A stretch of 64,000 nucleotides of DNA, taken from Sphingomonas sp. PP-F2F-A104-K0414. Its GTDB lineage: Bacteria > Pseudomonadota > Alphaproteobacteria > Sphingomonadales > Sphingomonadaceae. The stretch lies in NCBI RefSeq assembly GCF_004340945.1, contig NZ_SLYD01000006.1:62001-126000 (forward strand), in the 5' to 3' direction. Each line of letters opens with the position of its first letter. The stretch's first letter is position 1. Shown in pieces: positions 32,186-40,233 of this stretch. The notes beneath the pieces were generated by a model that searched no databases, was not told where the DNA came from, and saw only the letters and a list, made by a program, of their open reading frames with translations. Both the position numbers and the translations under genes were made by a program.

Positions 32186-33218
32186 AGTATTCACTCCACG
32201 TTGCAGGGGCCTATCCCCCTGTTTGCCGGTGATTGGGGCCTTTCCCCTCCGGCATCTTCTTTTTACCCCCTCCACTCTATTTTACCAACCTGATTGATTA
32301 CTTGACGCCCAATCATCGTACACGGTGAGTCCGAGCATAAAAAAGCCCCCGACTAGGGGGCGTAAATAACAAATCAAAGAGGCATTGATCGCGGTAGCGA
32401 GCAATTCTGTTTCTACCGTGCTGATGGGCAAGGCCCGGCCTTTGTTCTCATCGCACCCGGAGCCGTCCTCGCAGGGGCTCAAGAGGCAGGCACGGCTGGC
32501 GGGGTCAACACGAATGACGGAGGCTCCGCCGCTTTAGCGGTGGAAACCGTAGGGCCTTTAGGCCCGGTATTCTTGTTGAGGCGTCTTCAAATCAAACAAA
32601 AGCATTGTCCGCTTGCGGACAATTCTCCTTTGACGCCGACCCCGTCGGACGGGTCTGCCACGCCGAGACACTGAGAGACGGCGAAGGGTGTGATGAGAAC
32701 ACAGGCCCACAAAGCACACATCATGCGCCTAGCGCATGATTCCACAGCCGAAGGCTGCCTGCGGTGGTCGTTGTCCTGGGCGTGACATCAGGGTGGATCC
32801 GTACCCCGCCCCACGCCATCCGCGGACCCTGGCGCACGAGCCCTCTCAGCGCGTGCCGGGAGCCCGACAAGTGATTGTACCCGAAGGGCGGAGACCCGCT
32901 CTTCGCGGGGCTCCGGGAGGCTCTTGCCGACTATTGAACGGTCCCGCCCTCTTGGGCGGGATGTCCCAAACCTTCCTATTTTTCCTTCAACTCTTCGAAG
33001 ATTTCAGTCGGCTGTACCCCGCCCATAAGCCATATCCGAGACGACCCCATCGACAAGAAAGCATCACATTTCCGTAGGGGAAAAGCTTGGCTTGAGCCCA
33101 TCAATCAAGTCTTTAGAGTGGCCTATCGAAAAGGGCGAACGTCACAGCGACGGTGGCCGAAAACACGAAAGCAGATGCCTCGCGATGTATGATCGTCCGG
33201 CAGGGGAGGGGTACAAAA
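32186..33218. other. 1-kb hairpin-dense non-coding region
   Basis: No supported gene. A run of perfect short hairpins: CCGC-TTTA-GCGG (32529-32540), GGGCC-TTTA-GGCCC (32552-32565), ATTGTCCGC-TT-GCGGACAAT (32604-32623), TCATGCGC-CTA-GCGCATGA (32721-32739), CAGCC-GAA-GGCTG (32745-32757) and CCCGCCC-TCTT-GGGCGGG (32943-32960). This density fits a single-strand origin, leading-region control elements or a replication region more than random sequence. Confidence 0.65.
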
Positions 33219-33635
33219 ATGAATCCGGAAGCGATGCTCGGCACATTGGAAGGGCATCATCGAGACATCATGGCTGGCCTTCGCGAAATCAGACGGCATT
33301 GCGGCGAGGAAAACCCGAATAGTCGAGAGCTGGCGGACGCCCGGGAACAGTTGACTGCGTCCAGCCTGTCGCGGTCCAGGTACGTCAGTGAGGTGATCGT
33401 TCCAACGTTACTAAAAGATGCCGACGATGGCTTGAGGACGGAGCTGTCCGAGTTACTCTTTGCGACCGCAACCAAGCGGATGATTTCGCGCGCGCATATT
33501 GCCGAGTGGACGTCGACGTCGATCGAGGCGGACTGGTCAGGTTATTGCGCCGCGGCGCGGGATATTTGGCCAATGATGGAAGAGCAGATCGCGCGTGAGA
33601 CGAGGGTGTTGGCCGCCCGGCTAAAGCATCGGTAG
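33219..33635 (+). CDS. Unrecognised helical protein
   Basis: 138 residues from ATG 33219 with GGGGAGGGG 7 bases upstream. It opens MNPEAMLGTLEGHHRDIMAG, and His residues at HH and RRHCGE recall hemerythrin-like helices, but the full metal-binding set is not evident. All-helical and cytoplasmic. Confidence 0.7.
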   Translation: MNPEAMLGTLEGHHRDIMAGLREIRRHCGEENPNSRELADAREQLTASSLSRSRYVSEVIVPTLLKDADDGLRTELSELLFATATKRMISRAHIAEWTSTSIEADWSGYCAAARDIWPMMEEQIARETRVLAARLKHR

Positions 33636-33921
33636 CGACATCAGCCGAGTTGGGTTCCTTCAGATCATGGCGGCGGCACGTTGCCCTGGTCTACCCGGCT
33701 ACCGTCAGGCGCAGCGGGTGGCGTTCGGCAGACAAAAAAAGGGCCAGCGTGAGCCAGCCCGGATAGTTTTTAGGAGAGGATGCCTGAAAGGCGTCGCCAT
33801 GCTGCATCTGCGAACATCGTTTTGCAACCGCGAACAGGCTTGAACCGCATAATTTCTGGTTGTTAACCGGCGAAAGCCGGCAGCCGCATTTCGCGCGATC
33901 GATCGGCTATCCGGAGGGACA

Positions 33922-34134
33922 TTGAGCGACCCGCCCATCGGCACTGTTGAACGAGCATTTCAGCTGGCGAGGGAGGGCGCCTGTCGCTCGGTTTCGGACA
34001 TTCGAGAACGCCTTACTGCCGAGGGTTATGAGGGCGTGTTCAGCCACCTGAACGGCATGAGCATCAGGCGTCAGCTGACTGCTGCGCTCGTTGCGCGTGG
34101 CGTGACGACGCCGGTCGAGAGCGATGACGTCTGA
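33922..34134 (+). CDS. Small protein with helix-turn-helix-like pattern, TTG start
   Basis: 70 residues from TTG 33922; GGAGGG 6 bases upstream decides the start. The segment ACRSVSDIRERLTAEGYEGV then HLNGMSIRRQLTAALVARG resembles a small recognition-helix module in sphingomonad proteins. Convergent with the response regulator gene. Confidence 0.65.
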   Translation: MSDPPIGTVERAFQLAREGACRSVSDIRERLTAEGYEGVFSHLNGMSIRRQLTAALVARGVTTPVESDDV

Positions 34135-34154
34135 ACCACGCCCTCCTACGCGGC

Positions 34155-34562
34155 TCAGGCCGCGTTCTTGAGCGGTTCTGGCAACTTGCCATCGGGCAGG
34201 GTTTCGCGAAGATGGCCATGGATCATCTGCGCGTTGAACGGCTTCGAAAGAAACGTCGCCTTCTCCGGAAGGTCGCCGGTTTCTGGGCTTACGCGCCCGC
34301 TACCGATGACGATCTCGATCCAGGGGTAGTTTTCGGCGACGTGGCGCGCGAGCGCGAACCCGTTGGTGTCACCCGGCATGTCGACGTCCGAAAAGAGGAG
34401 GGTGATGGTGTGGGCGTACTCGGGAAGCATCGCGATCGCGGCATCGCCGCTACTGGCTTCGTAAGTGCGGAAACCCGCGTCTTCGAGGATCCCAGTTATA
34501 TCCATAAGGATGAATGGTTCATCGTCGACGGCAAGAGCGTAGGGGATTGTTGATAAGGTCAT
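34155..34562 (-). CDS. Solitary single-domain response regulator
   Basis: 135 residues (start ATG 34562 or 34571). CheY-like receiver only: acidic pair in ALAVDDEPFIL, phospho-acceptor Asp in LLFSDVDMPGDTNGF and conserved Lys in TFLSKPFNAQM. About two-thirds identical by eye to the regulator at 51561-51971, including the same C-terminal KLPEPLK tail. No kinase is adjacent, so its partner may be the HWE kinase at 52138. Confidence 0.9.
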   Translation of the reverse strand: MTLSTIPYALAVDDEPFILMDITGILEDAGFRTYEASSGDAAIAMLPEYAHTITLLFSDVDMPGDTNGFALARHVAENYPWIEIVIGSGRVSPETGDLPEKATFLSKPFNAQMIHGHLRETLPDGKLPEPLKNAA

Positions 34563-34864
34563 ACGCATCAACCCGCCATTTGCGAAAATGGCTCCGATGC
34601 AAAGCGCATGCAGTGCACGTGTTTACCTTTTGGAACGGGTGTCGATCGCTTCCTGAAGAAGGCATGCCGAAACACTTCCGCTATCTTCTTCGCGATCTAA
34701 CAGAGTGAGCGCCATTTTCATGAGGTTCAGCGGGACGTCGACCAGCGGTTGATCGGCAGAGGTGGATTCCGGGATCGCATCAGTCATTCGACCTCTGATA
34801 CCTTGATTCAGATCAGTCGGCTATGATCGACGGTTCGGTATCATCAACGAAGCAGCGCTCGATG

Positions 34865-35215
34865 TCATTCTTCGATCGGCCTACGCGCCATCGGCTTATT
34901 ACCACGATTGGATAGGTGGACCAAAGCCACCCCGATCGCGGCAAAGACTACGAAAATAGCCCATGCGACTGGACTGGCATTCAGTTCGGGTTTTCCGGCC
35001 ATGATAAGTAGTTCGCCGAAGGCAGCGCCAAGACACATGGCTGCCCCTACTGTGCCAATCGCCAACGACATGACGAAGCCTCCGGCCATCCCGAACACTG
35101 TCATCGCCATGAACCATCCCCAATGGTCAGGGATATACGGCGCCGCCCTCGTTACCGAGGCCCCAATAAGTACCACACCAAAAGCGAGGGCCGTTCGTGA
35201 GTGCATGGATCTCAT
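34865..35215 (-). CDS. Small inner-membrane protein
   Basis: 116 residues from ATG 35215 with CAGGAGACGATC directly upstream. About three to four hydrophobic segments: ALAFGVVLIGASVT, WGWFMAMTVFGMAGGFVMSL, AAMCLGAAFGELLIMA and WAIFVVFAAIGVALVHL. Basic C-terminal tail. Function unknown. It follows the toxin gene by 16 bases and may be co-transcribed. Confidence 0.7.
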   Translation of the reverse strand: MRSMHSRTALAFGVVLIGASVTRAAPYIPDHWGWFMAMTVFGMAGGFVMSLAIGTVGAAMCLGAAFGELLIMAGKPELNASPVAWAIFVVFAAIGVALVHLSNRGNKPMARRPIEE

Positions 35216-35231
35216 GATCGTCTCCTGGCTG

Positions 35232-35657
35232 TCACTGATGGTAGGTCCACGGATCAAAAAGCGTAACATCTGTGCCTGCGAAGTCGACGACATTTCGGGT
35301 GACGATCGTCAGGTCGTGTACGAGGCCCGTCGCTGCGATCCAGGCGTCGCGTTCGCTCTTGGTGTCCGGAACGTGCAGCCTCGCGCAGCGCAGCGCGATC
35401 GTTGTGTCGACGGGGAGTATGCGCCCGGCAAAGGCGGGCATGACCTTGTCGTGTAGCCAGAGCTGCAACACGCCGGCTTGCCGCGTATCGCGCCGTTCGA
35501 GCAGTGCGATGCCGAGCTCGATCTCCATGATCGTGATGACCGAAAGGAACATGTCCGCCTGATCGACGCTACCGGCCCACGCTTCGACGGCTGGGCTAAT
35601 CTTTCCGCTACGCCGCTTGCGAAGCTCGGACAGGGCGTTGGTGTCGAGCAAAAACAT
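35232..35657 (-). CDS. vapC: VapC-type PIN-domain toxin
   Basis: 141 residues. The PIN ribonuclease acidic residues are visible in MFLLDTNALSELRK (Asp5), ITIMEIELG (Glu) and SERDAWIAATGL (Asp), with the terminal NVVDF motif. It overlaps the antitoxin stop by one base. An RNA-cleaving toxin that stabilises the replicon or slows growth when the antitoxin is lost. Confidence 0.92.
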   Translation of the reverse strand: MFLLDTNALSELRKRRSGKISPAVEAWAGSVDQADMFLSVITIMEIELGIALLERRDTRQAGVLQLWLHDKVMPAFAGRILPVDTTIALRCARLHVPDTKSERDAWIAATGLVHDLTIVTRNVVDFAGTDVTLFDPWTYHQ

Positions 35658-35905
35658 CAGTCGAACACCGCCGGACGCGGGAACGATGCCGCCCTGCTAA
35701 AGTCGACCTCGATGTCTCCGACCTCGTCCATGTCGAGGGCGTCGAGGATGTTGCCGGGGGGCGCTTTCAGCCGCTCGTATTCGGCAAAGGGCATGACCGC
35801 CATGATGGGTCGGCCGCGTTCGGTGATGATGACTGCGCCATCAACCGCGGCCCGCTTGATGCGACCTGGTTCGCGATTGAAGTCGCGACTGGAAAAAGTT
35901 TGCAT
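35657..35905 (-). CDS. Phd/YefM-type antitoxin
   Basis: 82 residues from ATG 35905 (GAAGG upstream). The Phd/YefM N-terminal DNA-binding fold is QTFSSRDFNREPGRIKRAA followed by VIITERGRPIMAVMPFAEYE. The C-terminal tail contacts the toxin. Paired with the PIN toxin and expected to autorepress. Confidence 0.9.
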   Translation of the reverse strand: MQTFSSRDFNREPGRIKRAAVDGAVIITERGRPIMAVMPFAEYERLKAPPGNILDALDMDEVGDIEVDFSRAASFPRPAVFD

Positions 35906-36043
35906 GGCGGCTTGACCTTCTTTGTCGTGACGTACAGACATTGCCGCGGGCAGCGGAATTGTCAATGTTCGTCACGCGACCGGGTATTGCTCGATCGCTT
36001 GACGATCCCGCCAAATCCCAAGCCTCACCCGAAGGAGGATATG

Positions 36044-36532
36044 ATGAAAGTACAGGATATGATGCGGGGGTACGACTATGACCTCCCGCTATATGACGTG
36101 CTGAACAACAGCGGCACCAACGAGAACGGCGACCCCGAAATATCGACTGATCGGCGGGTGCTGGCAGGCGCCACGATCGGGATCGGCCTCGACGTCGCCT
36201 ATTTCGCCATCACGGAGATGCAGGAAGCGTTCACCGCACTGGCGAGCGAAACGAGCAACGGCATGGGCCGTGGCGAGGGGCACAAGGATCTCGAAGAGAT
36301 CCTGCGCGACAAGAGCCCGTTCCAGATGCGGCTTTGGTACCTGCTATACGACACGCCTATCGAGCAGGCGATTACAGAACTCGCCTGGTTGCAGAGCCTG
36401 ACGTACCGTCGTGGTCGGATGTGCGTGGTGATGCGCGAGCAGAAGCTCGCGGTGATCTACGCCACGAACGCCCAGTTGTGCGAGAGCCTGACGGCTGCGC
36501 AGATCATGGCCAACGTGACGACCGAGGGCTGA
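36044..36532 (+). CDS. Unrecognised soluble protein
   Basis: 162 residues from ATG 36044; the AAGGAGG at 36032-36038 fits this start better than the ATG three bases earlier. The segments YDLPLYDVLNNSGTNENGDP and LRDKSPFQMRLWYLLYDTPI are distinctive, but I know no family. A terminator-like hairpin lies downstream at 36937. Confidence 0.7.
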   Translation: MKVQDMMRGYDYDLPLYDVLNNSGTNENGDPEISTDRRVLAGATIGIGLDVAYFAITEMQEAFTALASETSNGMGRGEGHKDLEEILRDKSPFQMRLWYLLYDTPIEQAITELAWLQSLTYRRGRMCVVMREQKLAVIYATNAQLCESLTAAQIMANVTTEG

Positions 36533-36546
36533 CGATAGTCGCCCGG

Positions 36547-36741
36547 TCAGGCGACCAGGGCGAGAAGACTCTCCGGGTGATGTGGCCGGCACCGGGAGAC
36601 ACGGAAAGGCTGAATGGGATTTTCGGTGCGGACCACAAACTGGTCGACGCCGGTGCTCTCACGAAGCTGGATAGCCACGGCGTAGGCGTTCTCGAGTGAA
36701 CTCAGTGAACCTCGTCGGGCTGAAAGTGCAATGACGGTCAT
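36547..36741 (-). CDS. Small unrecognised protein behind a repeated leader
   Basis: 64 residues from ATG 36741, preceded by GAAGGGACATCACC. It begins TVIALSARRGSLSSLENAYA. Immediately upstream are three tandem 14-15-base repeats that each contain a GAAGG ribosome-binding-like core, so its translation may depend on repeat number. Confidence 0.55.
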   Translation of the reverse strand: MTVIALSARRGSLSSLENAYAVAIQLRESTGVDQFVVRTENPIQPFRVSRCRPHHPESLLALVA

Positions 36742-36750
36742 GGTGATGTC

Positions 36751-36793
36751 CCTTCGGGGTGAAGTCCTTCGGGTGAAGTCCTTCGGGTGAAGT
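36751..36793. repeat. Triplicated 14-15-bp leader repeat
   Basis: CCTTCGGGGTGAAGT followed by two copies of CCTTCGGGTGAAGT. On the reverse strand each unit reads ACTTCACCCGAAGG, placing extra GAAGG cores in the leader of the 64-residue gene. A slippage-prone tract. Confidence 0.8.
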
Positions 36794-36936
36794 GCCGTAT
36801 GGCGGGTGGAACGGCCGACAGGCTCGTTCATAGAAAATTGACGACGATCCGTATATCGAGGGTGGTGGACCGGATTCGACGCAGATGCGTTAAGCCAGTC
36901 TATCCACCGTTTCGACGGAGGATCCTTCGATCGACG

Positions 36937-36973
36937 GGGCCGGGACCGCTGCTATCGGTTCCGGCCCTGTTTT
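36937..36973 (+). terminator. Rho-independent terminator
   Basis: 12-bp stem GGGCCGGGACCG / CGGTTCCGGCCC (one G-T pair), 7-base loop, then TGTTTT. It would stop rightward transcripts before the converging VapBC module. Confidence 0.8.
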
Positions 36974-36994
36974 CGTAAGCGGAAACCGTCGGCG

Positions 36995-37402
36995 TCAGCT
37001 GAGCCAATTCTCCACGCGAAGACCCCGAATGCGTGTGAACTCGCCGACATTAGCGGTGACCAGCGTGGCACCCAGCGCATAGGCGTGAGCTGCGATCAGG
37101 AGGTCGTTGGGGCCGATCGGTTTGCCAGCGGCTTCAAGCTCGGCGCGGATCCCGCCATATTCGGCGTCGGCCGGGACATCGAGCGGAAGGATCTCGAGCC
37201 CGCCCAGAATGGCTTCGACTTGCTGGAGCAGGCGAGGGGACCCCTTACGGGCGCTACCATAGCGCAGTTCGGCCGCGGTGATGATGCTGACACACAGATT
37301 GTCGCTCCCGATCTCGACGATCTTATCGAACACCGCGCCTTGAGGATTTCGAACGAGGTCGGAGACGATGTTGGTATCGAGCATGTAGCGTGAGCCTGTC
37401 AC
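36995..37402 (-). CDS. vapC: VapC-type PIN-domain toxin, second module
   Basis: 135 residues. PIN residues in RYMLDTNIVSDLVRNP (Asp9), ITAAELRYG (Glu) and IGPNDLLIAAHAYALG (Asp), then VTANVGEFTRI. Overlaps the antitoxin gene by four bases. Sequence clearly different from the toxin at 35232, so the modules are independent. Confidence 0.93.
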   Translation of the reverse strand: MTGSRYMLDTNIVSDLVRNPQGAVFDKIVEIGSDNLCVSIITAAELRYGSARKGSPRLLQQVEAILGGLEILPLDVPADAEYGGIRAELEAAGKPIGPNDLLIAAHAYALGATLVTANVGEFTRIRGLRVENWLS

Positions 37403-37665
37403 AGGTCGACGGCCCTGAGCGGGAGCAGCGTAGCATCGAGATCCTCTGGAAACAGATCTTCAGAGGCGAGGGGGGTTAGCCCTTTCAGGATGTCGAGAAG
37501 ACGGGCCTTGGGTTCGGGTTCGATGATAAGCTTGTCGCCTTCCTTGTGGATAAGCACACGGCTTCCCGAAAATTCGAACTCGGCGGGAATTCGCACTGCC
37601 TGACTGCGATTGTTGCGAAACAGCCTGGCTTCGCGCACGTCGACATTAGCAGATGTCTGGGTCAC
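37399..37665 (-). CDS. vapB: VapB-type AbrB/SpoVT-fold antitoxin, GTG start
   Basis: 88 residues from GTG 37665, fixed by AAAGGAGG 5 bases upstream. The swapped-hairpin DNA-binding motif is EARLFRNNRSQAVRIPAEFE then SGSRVLIHKEGDKLIIEPE. Neutralises the adjacent toxin and represses the operon through the upstream palindrome. Confidence 0.9.
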   Translation of the reverse strand: MTQTSANVDVREARLFRNNRSQAVRIPAEFEFSGSRVLIHKEGDKLIIEPEPKARLLDILKGLTPLASEDLFPEDLDATLLPLRAVDL

Positions 37666-37677
37666 GACGCCTCCTTT

Positions 37678-37696
37678 GTATATGCCATGTATATAC
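37678..37696. promoter_or_regulatory. Candidate VapB operator
   Basis: GTATAT, 7-base spacer, ATATAC: a palindrome 13 bases upstream of the vapB start, overlapping likely promoter elements in an AT-rich pocket. The arrangement matches autoregulated vapBC operons. Confidence 0.6.
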
Positions 37697-37964
37697 CTTG
37701 TGGGGCTGACGATATCAATCGCGATGAGCGATGGCGTCGTAGTTACGTCCGTGTCGTCCATCTCAGGTGGCGTCGCCGTGGAAAGCGCGGCGCTTTATGC
37801 GGTCCTGGCCTGGGTTGCTGCTTGAGACGGCTCCCGGCGAAAGCCGGAACCAAGCCATGCAAAATCGATGCCGAATATCCGCCAACTTATTGATTTAACA
37901 TAAGACGTGTTATCGATCCGAATGATCTTCATGGCTCTAACCCATGCTGAAGCAGTTCGTAAAG

Positions 37965-38810
37965 TTACCGCCGTCGTATGCGACGCGCCTTCGATCTCGA
38001 CCCGGTGAAGCCCAACTCGATCAGATTGGCAACACGCGCATCACGCGCCGAAACGCTGGTCTCGCCCAGCACGACGACCACGATACGCCGACCTCGACGC
38101 ATCGCCGACGCTGCGAGATTGTAGCCGGCGTCGGACGTGTACCCGGTCTTGATGCCGTCGACACCCGCAACCCGACCGAGCAGATGGTTGTGATTGCCAA
38201 TGCGGCGCGATCGCCACTGAATCGTACGTCTGCTGAACCGGGCATATTGCCGCGGAAATCGCCTGACGATGGCGCGCGAAAGCTTCGCCATGTCGCTCGC
38301 CGTCGTCACGTTCCCAGCGCTGGTCAGCCCGGATGCGTTTGTAAACCGGGTGTTCCGCATCCCAAGCTGGCGTGCCTTTGCCGTCATCAGTCTGGCAAAT
38401 TTTGGTTCATTGCCAGCAATGCGTTCGGCCACGGCAACGGCCAGGTCGTTCGAAGAGATCGCTGCGATAGCATCCAGCGCTTTGCCGACTGTGATCCTCC
38501 CACCTGCGGCTATGCCTAAATGCGTCGCCGGCTGGCGGGCCGCCCGGCGGGATATCGGCAAAGGGTCACTTAGCCGTAAGCGGCCGTCGGCCAGCGCTTC
38601 GAAAGCAAGATAGAGCGTCATCAGCTTGGTCAGCGACGCTGGCCGTCTCGCCGCATCCGGCGCCTGCGAAAACAGAACGGTACCGGTTGAGGCATCGACA
38701 ACGATCTCAGAGACGCGTGATCGGGCATATGCAGCCTGCACAGGCAGGCCGAATGCCAAGCTAGCAACGATAAAACAGATCTGTAAACGCCGTAGGGAAC
38801 TGAAAAACAT
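37965..38810 (-). CDS. D-alanyl-D-alanine carboxypeptidase, S11 family
   Basis: 281 residues from ATG 38810, chosen because it gives a clean signal peptide, FFSSLRRLQICFIVASLAFG ending AYA. A longer TTG-start frame reaches 38849. Catalytic motifs: SLTK (Ser59/Lys62 in this numbering), SSN in AAISSNDLAVAV and KTG in DGIKTGYTSDAGYN. The basic C-terminus (RSKARRIRRR) lacks the usual amphipathic anchor domain. A periplasmic enzyme trimming peptidoglycan pentapeptides. Confidence 0.93.
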   Translation of the reverse strand: MFFSSLRRLQICFIVASLAFGLPVQAAYARSRVSEIVVDASTGTVLFSQAPDAARRPASLTKLMTLYLAFEALADGRLRLSDPLPISRRAARQPATHLGIAAGGRITVGKALDAIAAISSNDLAVAVAERIAGNEPKFARLMTAKARQLGMRNTRFTNASGLTSAGNVTTASDMAKLSRAIVRRFPRQYARFSRRTIQWRSRRIGNHNHLLGRVAGVDGIKTGYTSDAGYNLAASAMRRGRRIVVVVLGETSVSARDARVANLIELGFTGSRSKARRIRRR

Positions 38811-38906
38811 GCCGAAGTTGGTATCCTCAATGAGTATTGAAGATGCCAACTCTGACCTGACTGCTGCCTTAAGCGGCGCGCTCCGAAGGGCGCCTCGGAG
38901 CGACTG

Positions 38907-39176
38907 CTACTCGAGGTCGCTTTCTGTCACTGTTATCAGATTGGCCGTTGGCCGAAGCTCGGCAAGATCGGCGCAGATATCGAGTATCTCGTCGCTAAAC
39001 CGCTCGAACAGTTCCAGGGCGTCATTGTCTGGTTCGTCGCCGCTCACTTCACGCAAAACGGCGTATTTCACGGCAAAATCGCGGTCGTCGCTGTCGATTT
39101 CGGCGGTAAACTCGACCTGCTTTTCGCGGTCGTTGTCGATCAGGCTGTCTTGATCAATCGTGAGACGGTTCGCCAT
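38907..39176 (-). CDS. Small acidic protein, possibly DUF1488-like
   Basis: 89 residues, acidic, beginning MANRLTIDQDSLIDNDREKQ, with the core VEFTAEIDSDDRDFAVKYAV. Length and layout resemble DUF1488 proteins, but the match is by eye and weak. Confidence 0.6.
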   Translation of the reverse strand: MANRLTIDQDSLIDNDREKQVEFTAEIDSDDRDFAVKYAVLREVSGDEPDNDALELFERFSDEILDICADLAELRPTANLITVTESDLE

Positions 39177-39235
39177 GTATCACTGCTTCCTTGTTTGGCA
39201 GGCTCCCCTGCCCGAAGGCTACACAGCGCGCAAAC

Positions 39236-39457
39236 TCAGCAAAGGCTGATCCCGCGGTACGTCGCATCGTCCACGATGATCTTGGCAGTTCCCGGCCCGA
39301 CGATGGTGTTCACCTTCCCCAGCGTCGTATCGATCGTGTCCCCTGGGAATACGATCTCGACCACATGAGAATTGGCGACTGGGAGCCCATCAGCGTCGAT
39401 CACCATCGGCGCCGGTAGCAGTTGAACACGAAAGGTAGGTATGTCGGAATTGGTCAT
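39236..39457 (-). CDS. Small beta-rich protein, unrecognised
   Basis: 73 residues with GAAGG before the ATG. Alternating hydrophobic pattern (FRVQLLPAPMVIDADG, VVEIVFPGDTIDTT, KIIVDDATYRG) predicts a small beta barrel. No known family. Confidence 0.55.
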   Translation of the reverse strand: MTNSDIPTFRVQLLPAPMVIDADGLPVANSHVVEIVFPGDTIDTTLGKVNTIVGPGTAKIIVDDATYRGISLC

Positions 39458-39661
39458 CGTGCCTTCTCCGGCCTAGTGGATCAGTGTCAATGCCCAGGGG
39501 CTGCAGCGTAGAAACCGTTCCAGCATGGGCCAGGAGTAAACACAGTCGCGTTAGAAAACTGCGTTTGGAGCCGACAAGTTAATCATGGACTTGGCACATG
39601 CCTGCGGGGCTTATAGGCATGGCTGTCTTAATCAGCGACGCAATTTCGAAAGCCAGGTTTC

Positions 39662-39862
39662 ATGCAGGTCATCGTCCGCGACAACAACGTCGACCAGGCT
39701 CTTCGCGTTCTGAAAAAGAAGCTGCAACGTGAAGGCGTGTACCGCGAGATGAAGCTGCGCCGTCATTTCGAGAAACCGTCGGAGAAGCGAGCTCGCGAAC
39801 ACGCAGCGGCCGTTAGCCGAGCGCGCAAGGCGGATCGCAAGCGCGCCGAAAAGGATCAGTAA
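39662..39862 (+). CDS. rpsU: 30S ribosomal protein bS21
   Basis: 66 residues. The full bS21 pattern is [20 protein letters not shown], then [15 protein letters not shown] and a Lys/Arg/Ala-rich helical tail. bS21 sits near the anti-Shine-Dalgarno and affects initiation. The gene stands alone, with likely promoter hexamers TTGGCA and TATAGG about 65-35 bases upstream of the ATG. Probably an accessory paralogue of a chromosomal copy. Confidence 0.93.
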   Translation: MQVIVRDNNVDQALRVLKKKLQREGVYREMKLRRHFEKPSEKRAREHAAAVSRARKADRKRAEKDQ

Positions 39863-39882
39863 GCCTAGGGTTTGTTAGACCG

Positions 39883-40233
39883 TCACCGTGTGGGTGCGTG
39901 CTGTTTGCTCAGGCGGCGGACAACGGAGACGAGCTTCGCCATTGCGGGGTCACGGATCGGCTCGGCGAGCCGCATCTCCCGGCTTCGTCCATCGATCGTA
40001 AGGCCAACCGTATAGGTGCGCGCATCCGGTCTGGCGATATCAGTCGATGGCTCGCAACCGAAGAAGTCAGCCTGGTCGGCAAGGCTGGTGAGTTCCTGGC
40101 GCTCGGGCGTTGCGAGGTCGCCGAACGAAATGGTCTGCTCCTTCGCACGACCGGGAAAATGGGCAAGGCCCCCCTCGATCCGTACCCGGGCTTCGCCCGT
40201 CACGGTCTCGTCGCAAGCCTTGCCCATCTGCAT
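39883..40233 (-). CDS. Emfourin-like inhibitor of the M4 protease
   Basis: 116 residues from the ATG at 40233, whose first base is the last base of the protease stop (TGATG), so translation is coupled. The pattern RVRIEGGLAHFPGRAKEQTI, LTSLADQADFFG, RTYTVGLTIDGRSREMRLAE and LVSVVRRLSKQ matches the emfourin fold known as the protealysin inhibitor encoded beside the protease. A longer upstream frame is a shadow of the protease. Confidence 0.85.
   Translation of the reverse strand: MQMGKACDETVTGEARVRIEGGLAHFPGRAKEQTISFGDLATPERQELTSLADQADFFGCEPSTDIARPDARTYTVGLTIDGRSREMRLAEPIRDPAMAKLVSVVRRLSKQHAPTR

Noticed and set aside
32282..32482. 66-codon reverse ORF in the hairpin-dense region
   Set aside because: No ribosome-binding site, and the sequence crosses structured non-coding elements.
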